A DNA stretch of 64,000 nucleotides from JANRKB01 sp033763695 (GTDB lineage Bacteria; Planctomycetota; Phycisphaerae; Phycisphaerales; UBA1924), in the NCBI GenBank assembly GCA_033763695.1, contig JANRKB010000043.1, forward strand, positions 372,001 to 436,000. Reading direction: 5' to 3'. Positions 54,935-64,000 of the stretch are shown here, piece after piece. The translations under genes were made by a program, and so were the position numbers. Every line of letters starts with the position of its first letter. Position 1 is the first letter of the stretch. The notes under the pieces are model-generated. The model worked only from the letters and a program-made list of their open reading frames with translations. It was not told the DNA's origin and ran no database searches.

Positions 54935-56338
54935 GTGGACGAATCGCGACCGTCAACCCCCAGGAACGAGCCGACACCCGAGGCGTTGCCGCGCACAGAT
55001 GTCGCCTCGCGCGACGCCATGACACCCGGCGAGGGTTGGAGTTCGGGCCTCGGCACCACCACCAAACTCAAGGTCATCTTCTCTGACGCCGGGCGCCTCA
55101 CGGGCCTTCCACACGGCCCGCGCGCCTTGATCGTCGGTGCCGGCGTCTCAGGACTCACCGCGGCCATCGCACTGCATCGCGCCGGATGGCGGGTGGCGGT
55201 GCATGAATCGCGCCTGACACCCGGAATCGATGATGCGTCCGATGCATGCCTCGGCGTTTCAATCGGCGCGGCGGGCGTGGCTGCGCTCCGCACCATCGGC
55301 GCGGATGTCGGCGTGCTCGCCGCCGGCGAACCGATCCGTCAGCGCCGCGTCATGCTCGCCAGCGGTCGCGTGGTGCGCGAGACCAGCGCCGCCGCAGAGG
55401 AACTCGAGCACGGCGTGCCCGGCGTGATGCTCACGCGGGCCGATCTGCTCGGTGCGCTGCGTTCCCACATCGGCGAAGAACTCATTCACACTGGCCACAC
55501 CTTTGCAGGTGTCGAGGAAGAAGCCCTGGCCGCGGCGGTGCGCGTGCGCGATGTCCACGGCGTCGATTCCATGCGCCGCGCCGATGCCGTGCTCGGCGCA
55601 GACGGCGCTCTCTCCGGCGTGCGCGCGTCGATCGCGGCGCGCGCAGGAGCGCAGCCAACTGCTGCGATCAGCCCCGATGCACTGCGCTGGCAAGTGATCT
55701 TCGGCATGGCCGATGCACCGCTGTCGCTCTATCCCGGCGGCCTGCTCACGCGCGTGTGGGGGCACGGCACGCGGATGGGGATCATGCGTGTCCCGCCGCG
55801 CCGCCGCGAGATCGCCTCCCCGCATCGCGTCGCGTGGTGGCTGGCCCGCGAGGTCTGGGGGCACAGTCCCACCAGCGCCGACGGCGCTGCGCTGCGCCGC
55901 GATGCATTGGCGATGACGGACGGCTGGTGGCCGGTGGCCCGCGAACTGATCCGCGCGACGTCCGACGCTCAGCTCAAGACGATGGTGGCGACGACGGACA
56001 CGCACGCCGCACTCCACGCCGCCGGTCGCGGCCGCGTCGCACTGCTGGGTGATGCGGCACATCCGCTCTGGCCTCTGATCGACGACGCGATTGCACTGGC
56101 GATCCGCGACGCGATGCAGGCGACGGCTGCACTGGCCGATGTCGACGCATCGGAGATCGTGCATGCCCTGCGCGGGTTTGAATCGCGCCGCGATGTGCAT
56201 GTGCGTCACGCGATTCGTCGTGCTCGCCTCCTCACGCCGCTGCGCAGCCCGCTGCTCGCGGGGTTGCGCGAGGGTTTGCTGCGCGTGATGCCAGGCCGCC
56301 TGCTCGCGGCATCACTCGAAGGCCGCACGACGACCTAA
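54935..56338 (+). CDS. FAD-dependent monooxygenase
   Basis: This protein of up to 467 residues is a PHBH/UbiH-type flavoprotein. The Rossmann motif is GAGVSGL (68-74) followed by the ribose-binding E91, a later ADGALSGVR matches the DG motif, and GRVALLGDAAHPL is the GD motif near residue 370. It should hydroxylate an aromatic or related substrate with O2 and NAD(P)H; the substrate is unknown. The first 60 residues are extra and lack structure, so the start (GTG with GGAG upstream) may be too early. Confidence 0.88.
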   Translation: MDESRPSTPRNEPTPEALPRTDVASRDAMTPGEGWSSGLGTTTKLKVIFSDAGRLTGLPHGPRALIVGAGVSGLTAAIALHRAGWRVAVHESRLTPGIDDASDACLGVSIGAAGVAALRTIGADVGVLAAGEPIRQRRVMLASGRVVRETSAAAEELEHGVPGVMLTRADLLGALRSHIGEELIHTGHTFAGVEEEALAAAVRVRDVHGVDSMRRADAVLGADGALSGVRASIAARAGAQPTAAISPDALRWQVIFGMADAPLSLYPGGLLTRVWGHGTRMGIMRVPPRRREIASPHRVAWWLAREVWGHSPTSADGAALRRDALAMTDGWWPVARELIRATSDAQLKTMVATTDTHAALHAAGRGRVALLGDAAHPLWPLIDDAIALAIRDAMQATAALADVDASEIVHALRGFESRRDVHVRHAIRRARLLTPLRSPLLAGLREGLLRVMPGRLLAASLEGRTTT

Positions 56339-56354
56339 GCGTTGCACAACGCAA

Positions 56355-56828
56355 TCAAACCTGGGCCAGCCAGTCGGGCAGCGGCTGGATGCGCCCCGCC
56401 GCATCAACGCACGCCAGCGTTGTTGACGCCACCAGCAGCGTGTCGCCGGGCGTGCGGGCCTGGGCCCGGGCACCCGCGGCACTCTCGCGCAGGATCACCT
56501 CGTAGCTGTGCTCGATTTTGACGCGGCTGCCGTCGTTCCATGTGACGCGGACGTCGAGCAGGTCATCATAAAACGCCGGGCGACGATACTTCGCCTCCAG
56601 CCGCGTGATGACGAGGAACACGCCGCGGGCTTCGAGTTCCGAGTAGGTCACGCCGCTGTCGCGGAGCAGCTCGGTGCGTGCGATCTCAAGCCACGGCACA
56701 TAGGCCGCGTGATGGGCGACGCCCATCGGGTCGCACTCGCAGTAGCGGACGCGGAGCGAAGTGACGCCCTGGCGCGTGATCGCGCCCGTGGGACGCCCGT
56801 CGGAACTGGTGATGCTGTGGCGCTGCAC
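56355..56828 (-). CDS. Hot-dog fold acyl-CoA thioesterase (YbgC/FcbC-like)
   Basis: This 157-residue protein has the family motif VRYCECDPMGVAHHAAYVPW, with the catalytic Asp before PMG, and the helix LEIARTELLRDSG. It should hydrolyse acyl-CoA thioesters in the cytoplasm. GTG 56828 is preferred to a longer frame that enters the divergent promoter. It ends 16 bases from the convergent monooxygenase gene. Confidence 0.9.
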   Translation of the reverse strand: MQRHSITSSDGRPTGAITRQGVTSLRVRYCECDPMGVAHHAAYVPWLEIARTELLRDSGVTYSELEARGVFLVITRLEAKYRRPAFYDDLLDVRVTWNDGSRVKIEHSYEVILRESAAGARAQARTPGDTLLVASTTLACVDAAGRIQPLPDWLAQV

Positions 56829-56979
56829 GGAGCGGAGCCTAGCGGCACAGACGCCGGCGGAAAAGTTGAAACCGTCCGGGACAATCGCCGAATAGTTATT
56901 CACTATGCTGCATGGTTTCTCATCCTGCCCCACCCTAGACTCGGCTTCCATGAATGCAGGGTCCGAGGAGAGTTCGTCC

Positions 56980-57525
56980 GTGTCTGTCGCGTTACCGCCG
57001 GTGACCGTGCGCCGCTTTCAGTCGGGCGACAGCGCCGCCGAGATCACGCGCCTGCTCCATCGCGCCTACGCCAACCAGATGCTGATGGGTCTGCGCCCCT
57101 GGGCCGGTCGCCAGGACGAAGCCACCACGCTCGAGCGGGCCCGCAACAGCGAGTCGTACGTCGCCACCATCCCCGCGCTGGACCACTCCGGCGCCGTCGT
57201 CGGTGAGAAGATCGTCGGCGTCATCCTCTTCAACGAAGTCGAGCAGGCGACCTTCCCCGCGTTCTTCCTGCGCCCCGACGTCGCCCACTTCTCACAGTTC
57301 GGCGTCGATCCTGATCATCAGGGCCTGGGTGTGGGCGGCAAGCTGCTCGCCAAGGTCGAGAGCCGCGCCCGCGAGAGCGGCGCCAGCCAGCTCGCCCTCA
57401 GCATGGCCGAGCCCGACACCAAGCTCCGCGAGTACTACGAGAAGCGCGGCTACGCGTTCGTCGAACACTGGCAGTGGCCCTACACGAACTATCGCAGCGT
57501 GCTGCTCAGCAAGCCGATGCGCTGA
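56980..57525 (+). CDS. GNAT-family N-acetyltransferase
   Basis: This 181-residue protein shows the GNAT acetyl-CoA site, with FGVDPDHQGLGVGGKLLAKV containing the Q/RxxGxG/A motif. The start is GTG 56980, preceded by GAGGAG 10 bases upstream; the ATG at 56950 would add 10 residues. Substrate unknown. It is followed by the operon of the secreted repeat protein. Confidence 0.9.
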   Translation: MSVALPPVTVRRFQSGDSAAEITRLLHRAYANQMLMGLRPWAGRQDEATTLERARNSESYVATIPALDHSGAVVGEKIVGVILFNEVEQATFPAFFLRPDVAHFSQFGVDPDHQGLGVGGKLLAKVESRARESGASQLALSMAEPDTKLREYYEKRGYAFVEHWQWPYTNYRSVLLSKPMR

Positions 57526-57674
57526 TCCGCGCCGTCGCTGGGCCATTCTCGGACGTCCCGCACGTCTCACTCCACGCAGAAATTCTCCCAGACCAGCCAC
57601 ACAAGACGCCCGCGGCGGCGTCCTTCCTGTCGTCATGCCCGGCACGATCGTGCCGCGGCGACGGGAGGTTCCTC

Positions 57675-59957
57675 ATGCGGCTCACATCATCAGCATCGCG
57701 TCTGGTCTCGGTCTGCGGCATGGCGGCGTGTGTTGCGAGCGTGCTGCTCGTGCCCTCCGCGCAAGGCCAGACCGCCACCTCAACCCAAGCATCTGGCGTG
57801 ACGAGCACGCCCGCCGCCGCACTCGTGCGTGCACGCGCTGACGACGCCCGGGTCGCGCTTCCGCTCAACGCCGCCATTCGCTACCTCGCGATCTTCCCGC
57901 ACCTGACCAGCGACGCGACGATCTCTGGCCTTGATTGGGACGCAGTCGGCACGAATATCGACGCGGCCAAGATGCCCGCCGAGTTCGTTGCCGCCTTCAA
58001 GCTCGTCGATCGGAGCCAGATCGACGAGCTGCGCCGAGCCGCGGCCATCGAGCACTGCGACTTCGAGAATCACTTCGAGGACGGCTGGGCGATGCTCCTG
58101 CCGTCGCTGGGCAAGTTTCGTCAGTCGGTGCGCCTGCTCCGCGTGGATACACGCCGCGCCCTGACCGAGGGCGACACCGAACGCGCCACCGAGAATCTCG
58201 TCGCCGCGTTTCGCATGGTGCACCATGCCGTGCGTGACCCGATCCTGATCTGCAGTCTCGTGGGCGCGGCGATGTCCGAATACATGCAGAAGGAAGTGCA
58301 GACGTTCATTAACGCTCCCGGCGTGACACTCGAGCAACGCGCTCGCGTTGCCGATGCGATGCGTGCGCTCGGCGATGATCCCTTCGGCGTTCGCGCCGGG
58401 ATCCGCGGCGAACAGGCCATCAGCGTCGGATGGCTGCGCTATCAGCTCCGCACGATGGACGACACGCGACGCGAGAAGCTCTTCGGCGAACTCGGCACGC
58501 TCGGATCCCTCGACCCGCAAAGCCCCGAGTACGCCATCCTCATGAATCTGGGCCGCGATGAACTGCTCGCGATGGTCGATGCCTTCGAGCCGATGTACCA
58601 GGAGGCGAGCGCGGCATGGGACCAGCCCGACGGCGAGGACAAGCTCCGCGACATCGGCTTGAAGATCGAGAGCGGCGGCTACGGCTTGTTTGCCCGCGTC
58701 TTTGCACCTGCGCTCAACAAGGTCTATCGCAGCGGCCACCTGAGCGAACTGCACCTGACACAGATGATCGCAGATCTCGACCCGCGCCCTGCCAAGGACG
58801 TGGCAACCAAGAAGATCGCGGCCAAGGCGGGCGACGTCTTCGTGGACGCCACGCGCGAGCGCATCACTAAGGCTCTGAGCGCCGCCAAGCCGCGCGACCT
58901 GTTTGATGAGGTCGCGCCCGCGTGGGCCGTGCGTCCCGAGCATCGCAACGCCGCGATCATGTATCTCTCATCGTGGCTCTCGTCGCGCGATGTCCAGACG
59001 CTGGCCTCGTGCGCCGACCTGGACGACAAGGGCAACGACCCGATGGGTGAGATCCTGGAGCGCGACAAGCTGCCCGAGAGCGTGCGGAGCGCGCTGCCTA
59101 TCGCGCCGATGGAAGGCGATGTGCTCGCCGCGACGCGATTGGCGACGTGTGACTTCCAGATTGATTTTGAGCGCGGCTACAAGGCCACGATCCCCGGGCT
59201 TTCCAACATGCGGACCGCCGCACGCGTGCTGCGCCTGCAAGCCCGTGGTGCACTCATCGATCTGAACACCGAAGGCAACGCGGAGCATGCGGCACAGAAC
59301 ATCGCCGGCATGTATCGCGTGGCCCGCGATGCCGCCGGCCAGCGCACCGCGATCTCGTCGCTGGTCGCGCAGCGTGTGATTGATCTGGCGACGCGTGAGA
59401 CGCGGCTGTTCCTGAAGACCGCCGCCGCCACGCCGGAGCGCGCCGCGATGTTGCGTGACGCGATCCGCGAGCTCGGCCCCGATCCGCTTCGGCGTGCCGA
59501 TGTGCTCAACACCGAAGAGACGATGCTGACGAGGTTCTTGCTTGAGCACGCGGCGAAGGCCGATCCCGGCGCGTCGCTCGCGCAGGCGATGATCGATCTG
59601 GGCAATCCGCCCGAGAGCGAGATCGTGAAGGCGGCGCGTGCCGCGACCAAGGCGGAACTGGAGCGACAGAGTGCCCGGGCCGCGTCGATCTTTGCCAGCG
59701 TGCGCCAGCAGTGGGCGACACCTGTTGCCGAGCGTTCGGGTCCGACGCCGGAGGAGAGCGTGTTGCGCGCCGACACCAAGAGCGTGCTCAGCGTCTTGCT
59801 GCCCGCGTTTGGCACCTTCGACGCCAAGTGCATCAAGGCCGAGACCGCGCTGGGCGCGATCACGCGTGAGCTTGACGCCTTGGCCGCCAGGGCTCAGCCG
59901 GATTCCGGTGCAGCGAACGACCAACTCGGCACGCAACGCCCGGCGCGCGAAGAATGA
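57675..59957 (+). CDS. Large exported protein with internal duplication
   Basis: This 760-residue protein has a signal peptide (residues 1-31) and two homologous halves. Each contains a block starting CDF, then LPSLGKFRQSVRLLRVDTRR near residue 126 and IPGLSNMRTAARVLRLQARG near residue 491, followed by further matching helices (AENLVAAFRMVHHAVRD against AQNIAGMYRVARDAAGQ). The two are about 365 residues apart. The halves are all-helical with no catalytic motif seen. GGGAGG precedes ATG 57675. A sigma factor gene starts 28 bases after the stop, suggesting a shared transcript. Confidence 0.85.
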   Translation: MRLTSSASRLVSVCGMAACVASVLLVPSAQGQTATSTQASGVTSTPAAALVRARADDARVALPLNAAIRYLAIFPHLTSDATISGLDWDAVGTNIDAAKMPAEFVAAFKLVDRSQIDELRRAAAIEHCDFENHFEDGWAMLLPSLGKFRQSVRLLRVDTRRALTEGDTERATENLVAAFRMVHHAVRDPILICSLVGAAMSEYMQKEVQTFINAPGVTLEQRARVADAMRALGDDPFGVRAGIRGEQAISVGWLRYQLRTMDDTRREKLFGELGTLGSLDPQSPEYAILMNLGRDELLAMVDAFEPMYQEASAAWDQPDGEDKLRDIGLKIESGGYGLFARVFAPALNKVYRSGHLSELHLTQMIADLDPRPAKDVATKKIAAKAGDVFVDATRERITKALSAAKPRDLFDEVAPAWAVRPEHRNAAIMYLSSWLSSRDVQTLASCADLDDKGNDPMGEILERDKLPESVRSALPIAPMEGDVLAATRLATCDFQIDFERGYKATIPGLSNMRTAARVLRLQARGALIDLNTEGNAEHAAQNIAGMYRVARDAAGQRTAISSLVAQRVIDLATRETRLFLKTAAATPERAAMLRDAIRELGPDPLRRADVLNTEETMLTRFLLEHAAKADPGASLAQAMIDLGNPPESEIVKAARAATKAELERQSARAASIFASVRQQWATPVAERSGPTPEESVLRADTKSVLSVLLPAFGTFDAKCIKAETALGAITRELDALAARAQPDSGAANDQLGTQRPAREE

Positions 59958-59985
59958 TGCGGAGTCCACCCGTCGGCATCACACG

Positions 59986-60618
59986 ATGGATGACAGCGAG
60001 ATCAAACTTCTGCTCCTGACGCATCGCGGCGACGCCGCGGCGGCTCGCGAACTCTGGCGCCGCTACGCCACGCGGCTCACCTCCTACGCACGGGCCATCG
60101 TCGGCGAATCTGCCGCCTCGGACGTTGTGCAGTCTGTCTTCGTCGGCGTGCTTCGCATGTCGACGATCGAGGTACGCAGCGTTCGCGATGTCGCCGCGTA
60201 TCTCGTCGGGGCACTGCGGCGGACGGCAATCAGCCATGAGCGTGAACGTCTCCGCCGCGGCACGCGGGAACGCGGCCCGCTCGCGCTCGCCCGCCAGCGC
60301 GTTCGCGACAGCCAGCGCGAGAGCCGCCGCACCGATCGCAACAGTGAGCGACTCATCGCCCTGGAGATCCACGACGCGATCGACCAACTGCCGCGACGCC
60401 TGCGCGAGGTGATCGTGCTCAAGCATCACGCGGGCCTGACGTTCGATCAGATGGCGCTGGCCCTTGAGACCAACCGCCACACACTCGCGTCGCGCTATCA
60501 GGATGCCCTGCGCCAGTTGCGCGAGCGGTGGCCGCTCGAAAGCGCGGCACACAGCAACCATTCCTCGCCACGCAGCGACGCACCCAGCAACAGAACATCC
60601 GTCGGAGGTGTGCGATGA
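59986..60618 (+). CDS. ECF-type sigma factor
   Basis: This 210-residue protein has sigma region 2 (LWRRYATRLTSYARAIVGES, ASDVVQSVFVGVLRM) and region 4 (LPRRLREVIVLKHHAGLTFD, QMALALETNRHTLASRYQDAL). The region between is very Arg-rich. It should direct RNA polymerase to its own regulon. It lies between the exported repeat protein and a membrane protein whose start overlaps its stop by four bases, so the membrane protein is a likely regulator. Confidence 0.92.
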   Translation: MDDSEIKLLLLTHRGDAAAARELWRRYATRLTSYARAIVGESAASDVVQSVFVGVLRMSTIEVRSVRDVAAYLVGALRRTAISHERERLRRGTRERGPLALARQRVRDSQRESRRTDRNSERLIALEIHDAIDQLPRRLREVIVLKHHAGLTFDQMALALETNRHTLASRYQDALRQLRERWPLESAAHSNHSSPRSDAPSNRTSVGGVR

Positions 60619-61076
60619 CAGACGACAGAACTCATGCCGCGTCCCCCAACGCTGCATCGTTGATCGATGCGCTGGAGCGCGACGCCAAGCAACGACTGAA
60701 TGCTCCAGTGCCGGGGATGCCCGATGCGTTTGTGCGTGCCGTCACCCGCCGCCGCTGGGCTCGCCGCGTTCCCGCGGCCGCGGCGGTCACGCTCGCGCTC
60801 ATCGGCATTGTCACACTCGCGATGTCCATGCGCGACACAAATCGCCCCGCGCCCGAGCTCGTTGATCATGCGCCGAAGCATCGCACGATCATGCCGGAGG
60901 CGCTCGACCCCAGCGCGGCACCGACGGCCGCTGAACTCACGCGCATCAACCGCGGGCGCGCGGGCGACGCGCTCATCCTGCCCGAAGCGCCAGCAGCCGC
61001 GGGCGAGAGCGCTCCCGAGCCGATCACTGCGGGCACACGCCCCGAATCGCCCAGTGCCGCGCCAGTTGTGAAGTGA
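60615..61076 (+). CDS. Single-pass membrane protein, putative anti-sigma partner
   Basis: This 153-residue protein has a soluble N-terminus of about 50 residues (SLIDALERDAKQRLNAPVPG), one membrane segment (PAAAAVTLALIGIVTLAMS) and an Ala/Pro-rich outer tail. Its ATG overlaps the sigma stop (ATGA), with GGAGG upstream. By position and topology it fits an anti-sigma factor, but no known anti-sigma domain (ZAS or other) was recognised. Confidence 0.75.
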   Translation: MTDDRTHAASPNAASLIDALERDAKQRLNAPVPGMPDAFVRAVTRRRWARRVPAAAAVTLALIGIVTLAMSMRDTNRPAPELVDHAPKHRTIMPEALDPSAAPTAAELTRINRGRAGDALILPEAPAAAGESAPEPITAGTRPESPSAAPVVK

Positions 61077-61085
61077 TCCGCCCAC

Positions 61086-62330
61086 TCAGGGCGCGAGCAC
61101 AAACTGCCGCTCATTCCAAAGCTTCTCGACGAGCGTGTGCATGCCGCCGCCGCTGCCGAGTGACATGCCGCAGGCGATGAGCAGATCGACGAGGCCTTCG
61201 TAGTCGGCGAGTCCGATGAACTCGCGTTCGATGGTCGCGGGCCGCGTGTTGGTTCCCGCCTGCACCGCGGTCAGGTCGCCCATGTTGTGGTAGTTGCCCA
61301 GCGGCAGACACACGCACGTGGCCTCATACCCGGCGGCACAGAACACGCTCGCCTCACACGCGCCGCCCGCCATCAACTTGCGCTGCCACTTCCACGTCGG
61401 CAGCGTGCTGTTCTTCTGCGATGCCGTCGGCGACGCGGGGCCGCCCGCGATTTCTTCCGCGCGCTTCGCCATCGCATCCGTCAGGCTCGGAGAGAAGACG
61501 CTGATGCGATCGCCCACGCGCACGATCGGCCCGCCGTTGATCGGCGAATCGTGCGGGAATGAGCGGCTGTTCTCCAGCGCGATCACCCGCGCGTTGCGTG
61601 GCATGGTGCCGTCGCGGGTCGCCGCGATCGCGCCGATGAACCCGATCTCTTCCGCGCGCGTGAAGAGCAGGCACACGTCTTGACGCTCGCCCGGCCCGAG
61701 CGTCGCGAGCACATCGAACGCCGCGAGTGCGGCCGCGGCCGCCGCCAGGTCATCGCACGCGTGCGTGTGCACGATGCCGTCGGTCACTTCCGCGGCGGGC
61801 AAATCCCACACGCACACATCCCCCACCGCGATCGCCGCCGCGGCTTTGGTGTCGTTGAGTTCGCAGGTGTAGTGCGTGAATGGCGAAGCCCTCCCGCCCA
61901 CCGCCGCCGCCTCGGCCTTGCCCTTGAGCACGCCCGCATGGCGCTGATCGCGCGCATCAACCACCGCGACCTTGGCGTTGATGAAATAGTCATCCATCAC
62001 GCCGCCGCGGAAGGAGAGCTCAACAACCCCGGGCGCGACGATGCGCTCCACGACGAATGCCGGGTGATCCAGGTGTGCCGTGAAGTAGATCGGTCGCGCG
62101 CCTTGCTCATGCGGCGACGAGCGCGCGGGGGGCGCGGCCGAATCCAGCGACACATGCAGGTTGCCGCTCGCATCCGTCGTCAGGTGCATCGCAGGGCGCT
62201 GCTTCACCCAGTCGGTGATGAAGCGCACGACGCGCTGCTCCTTCCCCGCCGCCGTGGGAATCTGCGTCAAATCAAGCAGCAGGCGGCGATGGGCTTCGCG
62301 AACGTCAACGGCAAGGGGCATCGGGGGCAT
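61086..62330 (-). CDS. M42/M20-type metallopeptidase
   Basis: This 414-residue protein has metal ligands in the M42 order: HLDHP (H86, D88), THACDDLAA with an Asp, TRAEEIGFIG with the catalytic Glu pair, and a C-terminal HNMGDL. Members cut amino acids from peptide N-termini with two zinc or cobalt ions in the cytoplasm. The position of an insertion between the second and third motifs is normal for M42. It starts at ATG 62330 or 62321 without a strong ribosome binding site. It converges on the membrane protein gene nine bases away. Confidence 0.9.
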   Translation of the reverse strand: MPPMPLAVDVREAHRRLLLDLTQIPTAAGKEQRVVRFITDWVKQRPAMHLTTDASGNLHVSLDSAAPPARSSPHEQGARPIYFTAHLDHPAFVVERIVAPGVVELSFRGGVMDDYFINAKVAVVDARDQRHAGVLKGKAEAAAVGGRASPFTHYTCELNDTKAAAAIAVGDVCVWDLPAAEVTDGIVHTHACDDLAAAAAALAAFDVLATLGPGERQDVCLLFTRAEEIGFIGAIAATRDGTMPRNARVIALENSRSFPHDSPINGGPIVRVGDRISVFSPSLTDAMAKRAEEIAGGPASPTASQKNSTLPTWKWQRKLMAGGACEASVFCAAGYEATCVCLPLGNYHNMGDLTAVQAGTNTRPATIEREFIGLADYEGLVDLLIACGMSLGSGGGMHTLVEKLWNERQFVLAP

Positions 62331-62357
62331 GAGCCGATGGTAGTGCCCGCCCGCCGC

Positions 62358-63326
62358 TTACTCCTCATCATCCTGCGGCTGCGCATTCGCGGCGGGTCGA
62401 CGCCCGGCGAGCTGCGCTTCGCGCTGTTCGGCCTCGTACGCCTGCTTCTCATAGCGCATCCGTGCCGTGCGATGATCCATCAGGAACATCACCTTCTGGG
62501 CCCGCTCTTCGCCCGCGATCTGCACCAGCCGCTTGCGGGCAAACTGCAGATCAGTGCGGCGGCTCACATGGATCAGCACCACGTGCTGACACTCCAGCAC
62601 GCGCAGCCACTCGCCCACGTCGTCGACGTGCAGGTGCATGCCCACCTTCGCCCGGTCCTTGTGGTCGGGCTCAAAGAACGTGCACTCGCTGATGACCACC
62701 TGCGCCTTGCGCACGTCCTCGCGGATCAAGTGCGGCCCGGGCTGCGTGTCGCCCAAGTAGGCGATCAGCGGAATCTCCATCGTCCGCGTGATCTCGATGC
62801 CGCGATCCTTCAGTTCGCGCAGCTTCTCCTGCGGCAGGTCCACATACTCGCTCTTGAGCTTGCTGCGCCGCTCATAAATCGTGTAGCCCATCGACGGCGC
62901 GGTGTGCTCGGTATAGAACCCGCGCAGGAAGATGTTGTTCTTGATCTCCAGCGGCTGCTCGGGCTCGAGCGGCACGACCTCGTACTCGGTCTTCTGCCGC
63001 TCCAGGTCCACGAACCCCGCCATCATCTTGTGAATCGCCGGTGCGATGCGTGAATCGCACACAATCTTGCCGACGCCCATGCCCTGGAAGCGGCGCTGGC
63101 TGCACCAATACGCCAGCCCGCCGATGTGGTCCATGTGGCCGTGGCTGATGACGGCGTAGCGGGCCGCGAGACACGCGCGCGTGCACTGACCGACGTCAAA
63201 CACGACATCGAGTTCCGGAATCTGGATGCTGGTGATCTCGCCCGCGATCGAGATGCCCTGGATCCGATAGGGCGGCAGATACAAAAAGCCCATCTGACCT
63301 TCACGCGGCGGCGGCTTGGGAATCAC
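62358..63326 (-). CDS. Metallo-beta-lactamase-fold hydrolase (RNase Z-like)
   Basis: This 322-residue protein has the metal motif SHGHMDHIGG (HxHxDH at about 62-67) and a later VISECTFFEPDH carrying further ligands, in the pattern of the RNase Z/ElaC-like MBL branch. A basic tail with KQAYEAEQREAQLAGRR may bind nucleic acid. A tRNA 3'-end processing role is possible but not shown. GTG 63326 has GGAGG 8 bases upstream; ATG 63293 is an alternative. Confidence 0.87.
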   Translation of the reverse strand: MIPKPPPREGQMGFLYLPPYRIQGISIAGEITSIQIPELDVVFDVGQCTRACLAARYAVISHGHMDHIGGLAYWCSQRRFQGMGVGKIVCDSRIAPAIHKMMAGFVDLERQKTEYEVVPLEPEQPLEIKNNIFLRGFYTEHTAPSMGYTIYERRSKLKSEYVDLPQEKLRELKDRGIEITRTMEIPLIAYLGDTQPGPHLIREDVRKAQVVISECTFFEPDHKDRAKVGMHLHVDDVGEWLRVLECQHVVLIHVSRRTDLQFARKRLVQIAGEERAQKVMFLMDHRTARMRYEKQAYEAEQREAQLAGRRPAANAQPQDDEE

Positions 63327-63447
63327 TCGAGAAACCTCCGGGGCTGGGCTCTCGCCCGGCCTTGGTACGACTGCTGCTGCGAACTTCGCAACAAACTTCA
63401 AGGCACAGCGTAGGCGAGTCGGCCTCCGGCGGGCGTACTGTTGCCCC

Positions 63448-64000
63448 GTGAGTGACGCACCCCAGCGCGATGTTGATTCCGCACCCGTAGGCGATGCCGC
63501 GCCGTCGAATCCTCCGGCGGCGGGCAAGTTCAAGGGCCTGGGGCCGACAGCCTTCCTGGCGATCCTCTGGACGGCGTCGCCACTGGCGCTCGGACTTGTG
63601 TTGGTTTGGAACATCGGCCCGATTCGCGAGAGCATCGACAAGTTCGATCCGCTCACCGGCTGGCTGATGTACATCCTCATCTTCATGCTCTCCGCCGGAG
63701 TCGGATTCCTGCCCACCTACGGCCAGTCCGTCCTCGGCGGCTGGGTCTTTGGTTTCGCCAAAGGCTTCCCGGGCGCGATGTGCGGCTTCGTGGGCGGCAG
63801 CATGATCGGGTACGCGATCGCGGGCCGCGTGAGCAAGCACAAGGTCGAGGAGATGATCAAGGCCAACCCCAAGGCGAGCGCCGTCCGCGACGCGCTCGTC
63901 GGCCATGGCTTCTGGCGCACCACCGGCATCGTCGCGCTGCTGCGCCTGCCGCCCAACTCGCCCTTCGCGCTCTCCAACCTGGCGATGGCGTCTGCGGGCG
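63448..64000 (+). CDS. TVP38/TMEM64 (DedA-like) membrane protein, 5' part
   Basis: The gene runs off the window after 184 codons. It has a Pro/Ala N-terminus and membrane segments such as FLAILWTASPLALGLVLVW and WLMYILIFMLSAGVGFLPTY, then GGWVFGFAKGFPGAMCGFVG. The diagnostic RLPPNSPFALSNLAMASAG of the SNARE-associated/TVP38 (VTT) domain lies at the end. Members are membrane proteins, some implicated in lipid scrambling or transport. It starts at GTG 63448, divergent from the MBL gene. Confidence 0.87.
   Translation, partial: MSDAPQRDVDSAPVGDAAPSNPPAAGKFKGLGPTAFLAILWTASPLALGLVLVWNIGPIRESIDKFDPLTGWLMYILIFMLSAGVGFLPTYGQSVLGGWVFGFAKGFPGAMCGFVGGSMIGYAIAGRVSKHKVEEMIKANPKASAVRDALVGHGFWRTTGIVALLRLPPNSPFALSNLAMASAG

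Overview
The window is GC-rich bacterial chromosome that reads as Planctomycetota, most likely class Phycisphaerae. The signs are short C-terminal sorting tails of the type IPTPGALAG...RRRR, a secreted protein ending in two EF-hand/dockerin-like repeats, a membrane protein with CGYDR-G-L/CPECG zinc ribbons, a secreted HEVGH metalloprotease of planctomycete style, and housekeeping genes scattered singly rather than in classic operons. The lineage is inferred from these protein features, not from a marker-gene search.

Layout. 0-6 kb: AhpD-like protein, GT4 glycosyltransferase, zinc-ribbon membrane protein, rpmF-plsX, a short-chain dehydrogenase and tRNA-Lys(CTT). 6-17 kb: a gene-poor stretch with hairpin repeats and a G-quadruplex motif, then tpiA, a glycine-zipper lipoprotein, a LON-domain protein, a YhaM-like nuclease, two overlapping small genes, an MFS transporter, a lipid-kinase-like gene and a Pal/OmpA-like lipoprotein. 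17-32 kb: two unknown genes, a large lipoprotein, a UbiA-type prenyltransferase, cysS with an in-frame low-GC insertion, an EF-G-like GTPase, a secreted HAF-like protein, an MsrB-MsrA fusion, two paralogous exported proteins with a thioester-domain signature, and ispH. 32-47 kb: a TetR regulator, a SpoIID-domain lipoprotein, dprA, a DUF1223-peroxiredoxin fusion, a PEP-CTERM-like protein, the metalloprotease, coaD, an ECF-like sigma factor, a DUF167 protein and an Rrf2 regulator. 47-64 kb: a P1B-type metal ATPase, the dockerin-like protein, a DUF4190-like protein, an orphan LivJ-type binding protein, an FAD monooxygenase, a thioesterase, a GNAT, an operon of secreted repeat protein + sigma factor + membrane protein, an M42-like peptidase, a metallo-beta-lactamase-fold hydrolase and the start of a TVP38/DedA-like membrane protein.

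The most striking non-coding content is two interspersed palindromic repeat families. R1 is about 203 bp, with six near-complete copies and one half copy. It is built as two inverted arms of two hairpins each around a central long hairpin. R2 is about 90-120 bp, with GTGCCA...TGGCAC ends enclosing two hairpins whose stems differ between copies yet stay paired. At two loci they form an R2-R1-R2 composite with conserved spacers, and at one locus there are traces of a tandem array of about 360 bp period. All copies lie between genes, often between convergent 3' ends. They look like REPIN/BIME-like or MITE-like non-autonomous elements; no transposase or RAYT gene is visible here.

Most genes are ordinary housekeeping or envelope functions. 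The best leads for new biology are the R1/R2 elements, the thioester-type PEP-CTERM pair, the cysS insertion and the secreted-protein/sigma/membrane-protein operon.
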